Source: an uncultured Bacilli bacterium (GTDB taxonomy: Bacteria; Bacillota_I; Bacilli_A; RF39; UBA660). From it: a stretch of DNA of 64,000 nucleotides. This document shows positions 7,798-15,624 of this stretch, piece by piece. Position 1 is the stretch's first letter; each line of letters begins with the position of its first letter. Made by a program: the position numbers and the translations under genes. The notes under the pieces are model-generated. The model searched no databases, was not told where the DNA came from, and saw nothing but the letters and a program-made list of their open reading frames with translations. The stretch lies in the NCBI GenBank assembly GCA_934129885.1, contig CAKOWU010000002.1, forward strand, positions 96,001 through 160,000. The letters are read 5' to 3'.

Positions 7798-8950
7798 CTA
7801 TTACTTGAAGGGCTGGGAGCCTTACTCCTTCTAAATATTCTAGACTAGCACCACCGCCTGTAGAGATATGGCTAAATTTATCTTTATATCCCATATTTAC
7901 GGCAGCACTGGCTGTGTCTCCGCCACCTATAACTGTATAGGCGTCTTTATTAGAGGCCATAGCCTCTAGTACATATAATGTTCCTTCTTTATATTTTTCA
8001 TCTTCAAAATACCCAAGAGGACCATTCCAAAATATTGTACTACTTTTATCTATATAATTTTTAAATATTTCTCTTGTATTGGTTCCTATGTCATAGCAAA
8101 TGTCATCGTCATCTATTTCATTGATGAATTTTTCTTCGCCTGTTTCTGTTATGACGTCAATTGGTAAGATTATTTTTTTCTCGTATTTACTGAGCATAGA
8201 AACGCACTCATCGATAGTGTCCTTGCACACTTCGTTAGCACCTGTTTCAAAGCCTGATGCTTTAAGGAAGGTAAAGGCCATGGCTCCACCTATAAGTACA
8301 TAGTCGCACTTGCTGGCTAGGTGGTTAATAATGCCTATTTTATCTTCTACTTTATTACCTCCGAGTACTACGGTGTACGGCTTTTTAGGTTTATTTAGTT
8401 TACTAAGCATTTTTATTTCTTTTTCGACTAGAAAGCCTACACCGCTAGGAAGATTTTGCGCTAAAGCGTATGTAGATGCGTTCTTTCTATGTAATGTACC
8501 AAAGGCATCATTTATATAAATATCTCCTAAACTAGCCCAGTATTTACCAAGATCGTTATCGTTAGATGATTCTTTATTTTCATCTAAATCTTCAAACCTA
8601 GTATTTTCAAGTAATAGAATGCTTTTCATACGTAAATGTTTTATAGCCTCTTCTACTTCCTTACCACTAGATGAAGGAATAAAAGTGACTTTTTTCTTTA
8701 AAAGTTCACTTAAATGTTCAGCAACTGGCTTTAAGCTATATTTTTCTTTATCCATATCACATTTAATTCTACCCATGTGAGAGAGGATAATAACCTTTGC
8801 ACCTTCCTTGCAAGCATATTTTATTGTTGGTAAACTTTCTTTAATTCTTGTATCATCTGCAATTACATCACCATCCATAGGTACGTTATAATCACATCTA
8901 ATTATAACTTTTTTACCTTTTAAATTATAATCCATTATTGTTTTTTTCAT
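7787..8950 (-). CDS. pgk: Phosphoglycerate kinase
   Basis: 387 residues, normal length. Catalyses 1,3-bisphosphoglycerate + ADP to 3-phosphoglycerate + ATP. The N-terminal KKVIIRCDYNVP motif with substrate-binding arginine and the basic patch residues (ILSHMGR, ENTRF) are present. The nucleotide-binding C-terminal half shows VVLGGNKVEDKIGII, NGPLGYFE and GGGDTASA. ATGA overlap with the upstream prepilin gene indicates translational coupling. Confidence 0.97.
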   Translation of the reverse strand: MKKTIMDYNLKGKKVIIRCDYNVPMDGDVIADDTRIKESLPTIKYACKEGAKVIILSHMGRIKCDMDKEKYSLKPVAEHLSELLKKKVTFIPSSSGKEVEEAIKHLRMKSILLLENTRFEDLDENKESSNDNDLGKYWASLGDIYINDAFGTLHRKNASTYALAQNLPSGVGFLVEKEIKMLSKLNKPKKPYTVVLGGNKVEDKIGIINHLASKCDYVLIGGAMAFTFLKASGFETGANEVCKDTIDECVSMLSKYEKKIILPIDVITETGEEKFINEIDDDDICYDIGTNTREIFKNYIDKSSTIFWNGPLGYFEDEKYKEGTLYVLEAMASNKDAYTVIGGGDTASAAVNMGYKDKFSHISTGGGASLEYLEGVRLPALQVIDEK

Positions 8951-9402
8951 GCATTATCATCCTCCTTTATTACATTTTCACTAGATAGACATTCTTCGTC
9001 TTCTTCGCTGCATTTACATTCTCCTGATACACCGACATAACAACAGTTAATAATCCCGCTATTATTAGATGCCATAATGTTCCAGTCAGATGCGCTACTT
9101 TCAGTATCATCGCTGGTGTAAGGATTTACTATGTTCTTTTTTAAGTATCCTTTTTCGATTAAATCATTAACGGTTAAACTGATATTTCGGTTATTTCCAT
9201 TACTATCTACAAACTTATAATTATCGGGGTTTATTTCTAAATAGGTAATGCAAGCGTCACTTACGTTACTTCTAAATGTTTTTTTTTGTTGTTCTATTGT
9301 TTTTTTATTGGTCTCTATCAAAGAGGGCATAGCAACAGCCATGAAGATAGCAAGCACTGATATTATTCCTAGTAATTCAACAAGTGTAAAGCCCTTGTTC
9401 AT
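8947..9402 (-). CDS. Prepilin-like protein with type IV N-terminal methylation signal
   Basis: About 151 residues. MNKGFTLVELLGIISVLAIF is a textbook class III prepilin signal: short basic leader, cleavage before F, E5 of the mature protein, then a hydrophobic helix. The rest is a small pseudopilin-like domain with several cysteines near the C-terminus (NCC, CKC, CLS). I choose the ATG at 9402 because AGGGTG sits 6 bases upstream; an upstream in-frame start (9423 or 9408) is less well placed. It lies between gap and pgk with overlaps on both sides, an unusual position. A prepilin peptidase and assembly ATPase are not in the window. Confidence 0.8.
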   Translation of the reverse strand: MNKGFTLVELLGIISVLAIFMAVAMPSLIETNKKTIEQQKKTFRSNVSDACITYLEINPDNYKFVDSNGNNRNISLTVNDLIEKGYLKKNIVNPYTSDDTESSASDWNIMASNNSGIINCCYVGVSGECKCSEEDEECLSSENVIKEDDNA

Positions 9403-9412
9403 ATGCATCACC

Positions 9413-10417
9413 CTATAAATCACCTAAATATTTGGCTGTTTTTACCATTTGACTACTATAACTCATTTCATTGTCATACCAAGCGATTATCTTTACTAGT
9501 TGTTTACCGTCTACTTCAAGGACATCTGTAAGGAGACTGTCCACTACGCCGCCTTTTCTAGTTCCTATTATATCGCTAGATACGATAGGGTCTTCGGTAT
9601 ATCCTAGTGTATCATTTTGATTATTTTTATATAAATTATTAATTTCTTCTATGGTAGTGTTTCTTTCAAGTTCGAGAGTCAAATCAATAACTGATCCTGT
9701 GGTAACGGGTACTCTTATTGCAGAACCGTCAAGTTTACCATCAAGTTCTTTGATAACTTTTCCTATGGCACTTGCGGCACCGGTTGTACTTGGAATAATA
9801 TTTGCCGCGGCTGCTCTACCTCTCCTAGAAATTGCTCCCTTCTTATGTGGCATATCTAAAGTGGCCTGATCATTAGTATAAGCATGTACGGTGGTCATGA
9901 AGCCTTTAACTATTCTATTATTTTTATTTAGTATATCTAATACAGGTGCAAGGCAATTAGTAGTACATGATGCGGCTGAAATGACTTTGTCATCACTAGT
10001 TAAAGTTTCCTCGTTAACACCATATACAATAGTTTTTACATCTCCCTTAGCAGGTGCAGAAATAATGACCTTTTTGGCTCCGGCAGTTATATGAGCATAT
10101 GCTTTATCTTTATCTGTAAAGTGACCAGTACATTCAAATACCTCGTCTATACCAAGTTCACCCCATGGTAAGTTAGAGGGATCTGTTTCTTTATATACTC
10201 TTATTTTTTTACCACTTACTATTAAATTCTCATTATCATATGATATTTCATCCACTTTATAACATCTATGTGAAGTATCATATTTAAGTAAATACGCAAG
10301 TTCTTTAGGTTCTGTTAAGTCATTGATTGCGACCACATCAAAAGATGGGTCTTCTTCCATAATTCTAAATACAAGCCTTCCTATTCTTCCAAATCCATTA
10401 ATCGCAACTTTTATCAT
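9413..10417 (-). CDS. gap: Glyceraldehyde-3-phosphate dehydrogenase
   Basis: 334 residues. Phosphorylating, NAD-dependent glycolytic enzyme. NAD-binding GFGRIGR at the start and catalytic cysteine in SAASCTTNCLAP; the later motifs HAYTNDQ and 'WYDNEMSYS' are all present. It heads the glycolytic part of the operon, 14 bp downstream of the nucleoside kinase gene. Confidence 0.97.
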   Translation of the reverse strand: MIKVAINGFGRIGRLVFRIMEEDPSFDVVAINDLTEPKELAYLLKYDTSHRCYKVDEISYDNENLIVSGKKIRVYKETDPSNLPWGELGIDEVFECTGHFTDKDKAYAHITAGAKKVIISAPAKGDVKTIVYGVNEETLTSDDKVISAASCTTNCLAPVLDILNKNNRIVKGFMTTVHAYTNDQATLDMPHKKGAISRRGRAAAANIIPSTTGAASAIGKVIKELDGKLDGSAIRVPVTTGSVIDLTLELERNTTIEEINNLYKNNQNDTLGYTEDPIVSSDIIGTRKGGVVDSLLTDVLEVDGKQLVKIIAWYDNEMSYSSQMVKTAKYLGDL

Positions 10418-10431
10418 TCTATTCCTCTTTT

Positions 10432-12090
10432 CTAGTCACTATATATTCCGCCACCTATAAATTCTCTAAGCATTGAGTCTCTAGGTATCTCTTCGGTAGC
10501 CATGGGCATAAATTGCCTTAATAAATTAATAAGTCTTTGAGCCTCTGAATAGACTGGGCTATTCATATCAATGCCATATAATAAGGCTTCAGCATATATT
10601 CTAAGTACTCCTATCTCATAACTAAGTGAAGAGTTAATTACATTATCAACTTCGTCTTCATAAGGATATATATTTTGGAAAGTACCTTTATCAACGTTAT
10701 GCCACATTTTCAAAGTTTCTTCAGCCGTAGTATTTCTAGTTCTACTATCTCTTACAATTCTTCTTATTTTCCTTAAATCAGTAGTTCTAATTCTATTGTG
10801 GTTATCAAGTTTTAAACTAAGTATTGGGCTCATAAATATTTTGTACTTATTTTCTCTTTTTATGTTACTAGTTAAAATATCATTTAAAGCGTTAGTACCC
10901 TCAACTAATAATATATCATTTTCTTCTAATTTTAAATAATTTTTTTCGTAAACTTTACGTCCCTTTATAAAGTCATGTCTTGGAATGTTAACTTTTTCAC
11001 CTTTTAAAAGTCTAGTTAAATGTTTATTAAATAAAGCAATATCTGTGGCTTTTATGTTATCAAAGTCATAATCTCCATTCTCATCACGAGGTGTTTTTTC
11101 AATATTTACTAGATAATCATCTAAAGATACTTGATGAGGGGTAAGTCCTCTAGCCTTTAAGTAAAGTCCTAACTTTTTAGATGTTGTTGTCTTTCCACTT
11201 GAAGATGGTCCGGATATTAAAACGACTTTTACTTTGTTTCTATGGTTAAATATGTCTTCAGCGATAGAAGAAAGTTTACTTTCGTAGTGGGTTTCAAATA
11301 GTCTTATCGCATCACTGTAAGCACCTTTGGTAGCAAGGATATTTAAATCACTAGCCATGTTTATTTTTATTGTTTCGGTCCATTTTTTATGGTCACCATA
11401 TTCTTTTAAGATCTTTTCATGTTTTTTAGGTTTTAATACTTTTGAAGGGTTGATTTCACTTGGATAACTAACTACAAAGGTATCTGAGTTAATATAAGAT
11501 ACTTTATATTTATTAATTTGTTTGGTATTATATGCAAGTTCACCAAAGAAATAATCATATTCATCTTTTAGTTTATATAATTTTATAACTTCATTAGTGG
11601 TGTATTGTAGGTTATTTACTTTATCAAGTTCTCCTTTGGCTTTAAAATATTTTATTGCATCTGTTCTCATAACTTTATTAGGTATAAATTCATAGCCTTC
11701 TTTAATAAATTCTTTTAGTTTATCGTCAAGTTTTTCTACAAATTTAGGAGTAACTCTATGGCCTGTAAGTTCACAATATATTCCGTTATCAAGGGAATAA
11801 TTGATGAGTATATCGGAATCATTATAAATTTCTTTAGCAGCAGCGATTATCATAAACTCAAGACTTTTTTCATATATGTCATTACCGTCACTAGTGCTTA
11901 AGTCTAAAAACTCTACTTTACCATTTTTATGTACTTTTTCGTTTAAATTCATAACTATATTATTAAATTTTGCGCCTATTATAGGGTACTTATAGTCTTT
12001 AGAAACTAGTTTGCTTACTTCATATAGAGTAGTACCGGGGGTTATATTTTCTATATATTTATCATTACATTTTAGTTTTATGCTTGCCAT
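10432..12090 (-). CDS. Nucleoside (uridine) kinase with N-terminal TGS/ThrRS-like domains
   Basis: 552 residues. The N-terminal ~60 residues are a TGS domain ('ENITPGTTLYEVSKLVSKDY'). A region resembling the threonyl-tRNA synthetase second additional domain follows ('ELTGHRVTPKFVEKL'). From ~285 on it is a uridine-kinase-like P-loop domain with Walker A GPSSSGKTT, the substrate loop VSLDDYLV and 'IPRHDFIKG'. This fused architecture is common in Clostridia and Bacilli and is annotated as nucleoside kinase; the role of the TGS part is unknown. It is the first gene of the run leading into gap-pgk-tpiA. Confidence 0.88.
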   Translation of the reverse strand: MASIKLKCNDKYIENITPGTTLYEVSKLVSKDYKYPIIGAKFNNIVMNLNEKVHKNGKVEFLDLSTSDGNDIYEKSLEFMIIAAAKEIYNDSDILINYSLDNGIYCELTGHRVTPKFVEKLDDKLKEFIKEGYEFIPNKVMRTDAIKYFKAKGELDKVNNLQYTTNEVIKLYKLKDEYDYFFGELAYNTKQINKYKVSYINSDTFVVSYPSEINPSKVLKPKKHEKILKEYGDHKKWTETIKINMASDLNILATKGAYSDAIRLFETHYESKLSSIAEDIFNHRNKVKVVLISGPSSSGKTTTSKKLGLYLKARGLTPHQVSLDDYLVNIEKTPRDENGDYDFDNIKATDIALFNKHLTRLLKGEKVNIPRHDFIKGRKVYEKNYLKLEENDILLVEGTNALNDILTSNIKRENKYKIFMSPILSLKLDNHNRIRTTDLRKIRRIVRDSRTRNTTAEETLKMWHNVDKGTFQNIYPYEDEVDNVINSSLSYEIGVLRIYAEALLYGIDMNSPVYSEAQRLINLLRQFMPMATEEIPRDSMLREFIGGGIYSD

Positions 12091-12195
12091 AACATATCCT
12101 TCCTATTCTTTTACCATTTTATCAAAAATATTTGGGTTTGTCAGCACTCCCGCTACTAAAAATTACTATATCAAAAATTTTACGTTAATTAACAG

Positions 12196-12218
12196 GAAAA
12201 AACACCTAGAGTGTTTCT
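12196..12218 (-). terminator. Terminator after the PD-(D/E)XK gene remnant
   Basis: Minus-strand AAACAC-TCTAG-GTGTTT hairpin followed by T residues. Confidence 0.6.
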
Positions 12219-12660
12219 TATCTTACAATAATTTTTTTACCATGGAATACCAACGCAATTTCCTTTATATTATTTACTCCTTCAAGTTCTAGTTCTTTAT
12301 AATATTCCATCTGGTTAATAGCGGTCTCTGCCCTTGTTTCCATTGCTTCGGAGGTGCTTGCTAGTTTAAACTCTATTACATACCCTACGCTATTTTCTAT
12401 TTCTCTTATCATTACATCAAATCTACCACTACCGGCTTCTCTATTTGATTTTATAATATAGCCATTATTATCTAGTAGTGATTTAAAGATACCTAAAGTA
12501 TACGCATGATAGAAGTATTCTTGACTATCCATATATGATAAAGATGTAAACATTTTATTAAGTAAGGTTTCAAGTTCTTTTTTATCATATTCTTTTAAAG
12601 CCCTATTAAATAATATTAACTCATTAGGTATTTTATTATAACTATTGGTGTCTGTTAGGT
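12218..12660 (-). pseudogene. C-terminal remnant of an AAA-ATPase/PD-(D/E)XK nuclease-like protein
   Basis: The intact part (first methionine at 12553, 111 residues) matches the C-terminal PDDEXK_9 domain of the 'AAA-ATPase-like plus PD-(D/E)XK' family: GRFDVMI, then YVIEFKLA as the E-x-K core, then the 'ALVFHGKKIIV' strand. The frame stays open upstream of that methionine ('KIPNELILFNRALKEYDKKE') but runs into an IS remnant at about 12660, so the ATPase domain is gone. It is a decayed mobile-type gene with no function expected. Confidence 0.8.
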
Positions 12661-13121
12661 TAGCTATTATACATGTAATTAATTTTCTTTTCTTTAATTC
12701 TAGTTGTATTATAAAATTCTATCCATTCTTCAACTAATTGTATATATTCTTCTAAAGATATGCGTCCTACATTATTAGACTTACCACGAGTTCCTTCTTT
12801 TACAATATATCCAATATCCATTTTTTCTAAATTTTTCTATCCAATACATCAATGAACTTCTAGGAATATTGTATTTACGTGCAAGACTATATGTAAAACC
12901 ACCAACATTATAATACTCATCTACTATTTTTATTTTTTCTTCATATGAATATCTATATGTTTTATTTACCTTTTCAGCCATTAGAAAAGCACCTCCTTTT
13001 GAAGGTGTATTCTATCATAAACTAGACCTTTTTTGAATGTCTACCCTAAAGGGTGCATTTCATACTTCCTTGTGGCTCTTTTTTTACTATCTAGAATTCA
13101 CTATATTTTGGTGTAGTTAAA
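12660..13121 (-). mobile_element. Internally deleted IS3-type insertion sequence
   Basis: About 460 bp. The left part holds an end sequence (TTAACTACACCAAAATATA, read on the minus strand from 13120), a short orfA, then directly the last ~50 codons of an integrase-type orfB in a different frame, ending '...EEWIEFYNTTRIKEKK...' with TAA at 12660-12662. The catalytic core (DDE) is missing, so the copy cannot move itself. No matching right end was found next to the orfB stop. Confidence 0.7.
12781..12981 (-). pseudogene. IS3-family OrfA fragment (helix-turn-helix)
   Basis: 66 residues starting MAEKVNKTYRYSYEEKIKIV. 'FTYSLARKYNIPRSSLMYWI' is the HTH of IS150/IS3-type OrfA proteins. Good ribosome site AAAGGAGG before the ATG. 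The frame closes early; the OrfB-like tail continues in the +1 frame after an AAAAAAT tract. It belongs to the deleted element around it. Confidence 0.7.
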
Positions 13122-13130
13122 GCAATGATA

Positions 13131-14135
13131 TCATTTTATTTTTTTATGAAGAGCTATATTTACTCCTTCACTAATAACGTCAGATAACTTTATTGCTACA
13201 AAGTCCTCTTCTTTAGGAGTAACCATTAAATTGTATCCAATAGGATTTAAAATTTCATAAATAAATTTTTTAACCTCTTCATCGCTTAAATTACCAACTA
13301 ATCCAAATAAACTCTTTTTATCCAGATTGTCAATATGAACATCTTTATTTAAATAATTAGGATTAACCATTAACTTATATGCTGGATTAGAATAATTAGC
13401 ACGCGTATACGCAAAATATTTATACATATATCTAATCGTATCACTAACAATAGAGGCCGCATCCACTACTGTAGGCACTCCAACAGCAATAACGGGTACT
13501 CCTAAAGTATCATAACTAATCTCTTTTCTAACATTACCTATCCCACTACCTGGATTTATCCCAGCATCTGTCATCTGAATAGTCTTATTAACCCTCTCAA
13601 TAGAACTACTTGCGAGAGCATCAATAATAATCACAAAATCAGGCTTAATAACCTCACATATTCCAAGAATATAGTCACTAGTTTCAATACCAGTTTCCCC
13701 CATTACCGATGGAGAAATACCAAAAGTTCTTCTGAAGCCATCTTCTACCTCACCATACTGAAATAAATGATTAGTAACAATAACCTTATCAAGAGCCAGA
13801 GGGCCAATAGAGTCTGGGGCACTTTTCTTGTTGCCAAGGCCTACCACTAGACAACTCCCCTCCTCGCCTACCTTAATACTCTTCATCATGGTGCGTAATT
13901 CCCTAGAAAAAACATTTTTAACCTTCTCCGCATTTTCATAATCAGTCACATCAGAAAACTCAATAGTAATATAACTACCCTTTTTCTTATCTATAACCTT
14001 ACCTTGTTTTTCATCAAGCTTAATTTTAGTAACTTTTATTTCTCCATTTTCATAATAATTATCACTTTTATCCGTAAGATCAATTGCTAGGTCAGTCCTA
14101 ACATCGTATTTACTCATATCAATTTCATGTCCCAT
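13131..14135 (-). CDS. gpr: Germination protease Gpr
   Basis: About 334 residues. Spore protease that degrades small acid-soluble proteins at germination and is made as a zymogen that loses its N-terminus. Signature stretches: YDVRTDLAIDLTD near the start, CLVVGLGN, 'GVMGETGIETSDY', 'PDFVIIIDALASSSIERVN', 'DAGINPGSGIGN', 'PVIAVGVPTVVDAASI' and the C-terminal 'NPIGYNLMVTPKE'. I choose the ATG at 14135, preceded by GGTGAT at the right spacing. In-frame upstream codons to 14162 lack a ribosome site. Confidence 0.96.
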   Translation of the reverse strand: MGHEIDMSKYDVRTDLAIDLTDKSDNYYENGEIKVTKIKLDEKQGKVIDKKKGSYITIEFSDVTDYENAEKVKNVFSRELRTMMKSIKVGEEGSCLVVGLGNKKSAPDSIGPLALDKVIVTNHLFQYGEVEDGFRRTFGISPSVMGETGIETSDYILGICEVIKPDFVIIIDALASSSIERVNKTIQMTDAGINPGSGIGNVRKEISYDTLGVPVIAVGVPTVVDAASIVSDTIRYMYKYFAYTRANYSNPAYKLMVNPNYLNKDVHIDNLDKKSLFGLVGNLSDEEVKKFIYEILNPIGYNLMVTPKEEDFVAIKLSDVISEGVNIALHKKIK

Positions 14136-14202
14136 ATGTATCACCATAATTATTATGAACAAAATAGATAAGAAGAATACAGGTTTTATATTTATAATTT
14201 AT

Positions 14203-14885
14203 TTATGCCTTTAAACACCCTATTGGAACTATATATACTCCATCTTCTCTTTGGTAGGCATATTTTCCAGTCGCAGTTAAAGCCATTAAAAATGAAGGAT
14301 TGTGCATTTTATCAGTATCAATTTTATTTTTCATTTTTTTTAGGTTTTCTACACCTTCACTTATTAAATTGTCGCCACCAAGTTTAATTTCTACAAGTCC
14401 GTATAATCCGTTTCTTAAATGTATAACAGCATCACATTCCAAATCCCCCGCATCTCTATAATGATATACATTTCCGTTTATACTTTCAGCATATACTCTT
14501 AAATCTCTTATACATAAAGATTCAAAAATTAAGCCAAAGGTATTCAAGTCATTTATTAAATCGTTTGGGGACGCTCCAAGCGCAGCAACGGCGATAGAGG
14601 GGTCAACAAAATATCTTGTATCTGTTGTTCTTTTGGCTGTTTTACTTCTTAAATTTGGGTTCCTCGCTAAAGACTCTTCAATAACAAATATCTTTTTTTA
14701 ATCATTAATGGATGCGAGGACTGTATCAGTATCAAGGCCAATAGAGTCATTACTAATCATATCATTACGAAGGGTTTCGCTAGAAGCCTGCGTCCCAATA
14801 TTTCTAGCATAACTTTTCATTAAGCTTTTAACACGTTTGGGATTTCTACTTACATTAGAGGCTCTTGATATATCTAGTAATTTTC
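14203..14885 (-). pseudogene. Decayed ATPase with C-terminal DUF4143 domain
   Basis: The open 3' part (114 residues from 14547) reads 'NTFGLIFESLCIRDLRVYAE', 'DLECDAVIHL' and 'LVEIKLGG', the hallmark of DUF4143, which follows an AAA domain in a large family of ATPases. Upstream, the same frame continues the family sequence ('KSYARNIGTQASSETLRND', 'YFVDPSIAVAALGASP') but is broken by stop codons. The ATPase half is missing. Confidence 0.85.
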
Positions 14886-15039
14886 AAAGTTAATTAAAAC
14901 TCGGTTATTTGTAGATTTTACTTTTACAGATCTATCAACTTATTTTATAACCAAATAAAGATAATTCTTTAAAAATGAAAAATCAAAAATCATATAGAAA
15001 AATAAATCCATTTATAGTATAATAAGAACGGTGTATGAT

Positions 15040-15624
15040 ATGAATTATCCAAATGGAATAAAAAAACATGTAAATAACGAAACATTCATCCTAGATAACC
15101 ATGCCAATAGAGGTATGGCACTAGAAGATGAAATCAACAAAACAAATGAATATTATAAAGATAAAAGCATCGCAATCATTTATAAAAAACCAACTCCGAT
15201 AAAGATAACCAAGGTAGACTATCCGTCAAGAAAAGGTGCGACTATAAAAGAAGCCTACTTCATGACCCCATCCACTACTGATTATAATGGTATATATAAA
15301 GGAAGGTACATCGACTTTGAAGCCAAGGAGACTAAACAAAAAAGGTCATTTCCTTTAAATAATATTCATAAACACCAAATAAAGCACCTAAACGAAATAT
15401 GTAAGCATGGTGGGATAGGTTTTCTAATAATTAGATTTACAAACTTAAATAAAACTTACTTACTTGCGGAAAAAGATTTAAATAATTTTCTAAAAACTGA
15501 AAATAAAAAATCCATTCCCCTATCATATTTTGAAAAACATGGACATTTAATAAAAGATAAATTCATTCCAAGAGTAGATTATATAGAAATAGTTGATAAG
15601 CTATATATAAGAGGAGGTAAATAA
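15040..15624 (+). CDS. recU: Holliday junction resolvase RecU
   Basis: About 194 residues. Cleaves Holliday junctions in recombination and chromosome segregation in Gram-positives. Conserved features: 'NRGMALEDEIN', 'TDYNGIYKGRYIDFEAKET' with the D-E-K nuclease residues, and 'PLNNIHKHQIKHL'. The ATG at 15040 follows GGTG; a GTG at 15031 is in frame. A TATAAT lies at 15018-15023. Its stop overlaps the ponA start by one base, the Bacillus recU-ponA arrangement. Confidence 0.95.
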   Translation: MNYPNGIKKHVNNETFILDNHANRGMALEDEINKTNEYYKDKSIAIIYKKPTPIKITKVDYPSRKGATIKEAYFMTPSTTDYNGIYKGRYIDFEAKETKQKRSFPLNNIHKHQIKHLNEICKHGGIGFLIIRFTNLNKTYLLAEKDLNNFLKTENKKSIPLSYFEKHGHLIKDKFIPRVDYIEIVDKLYIRGGK

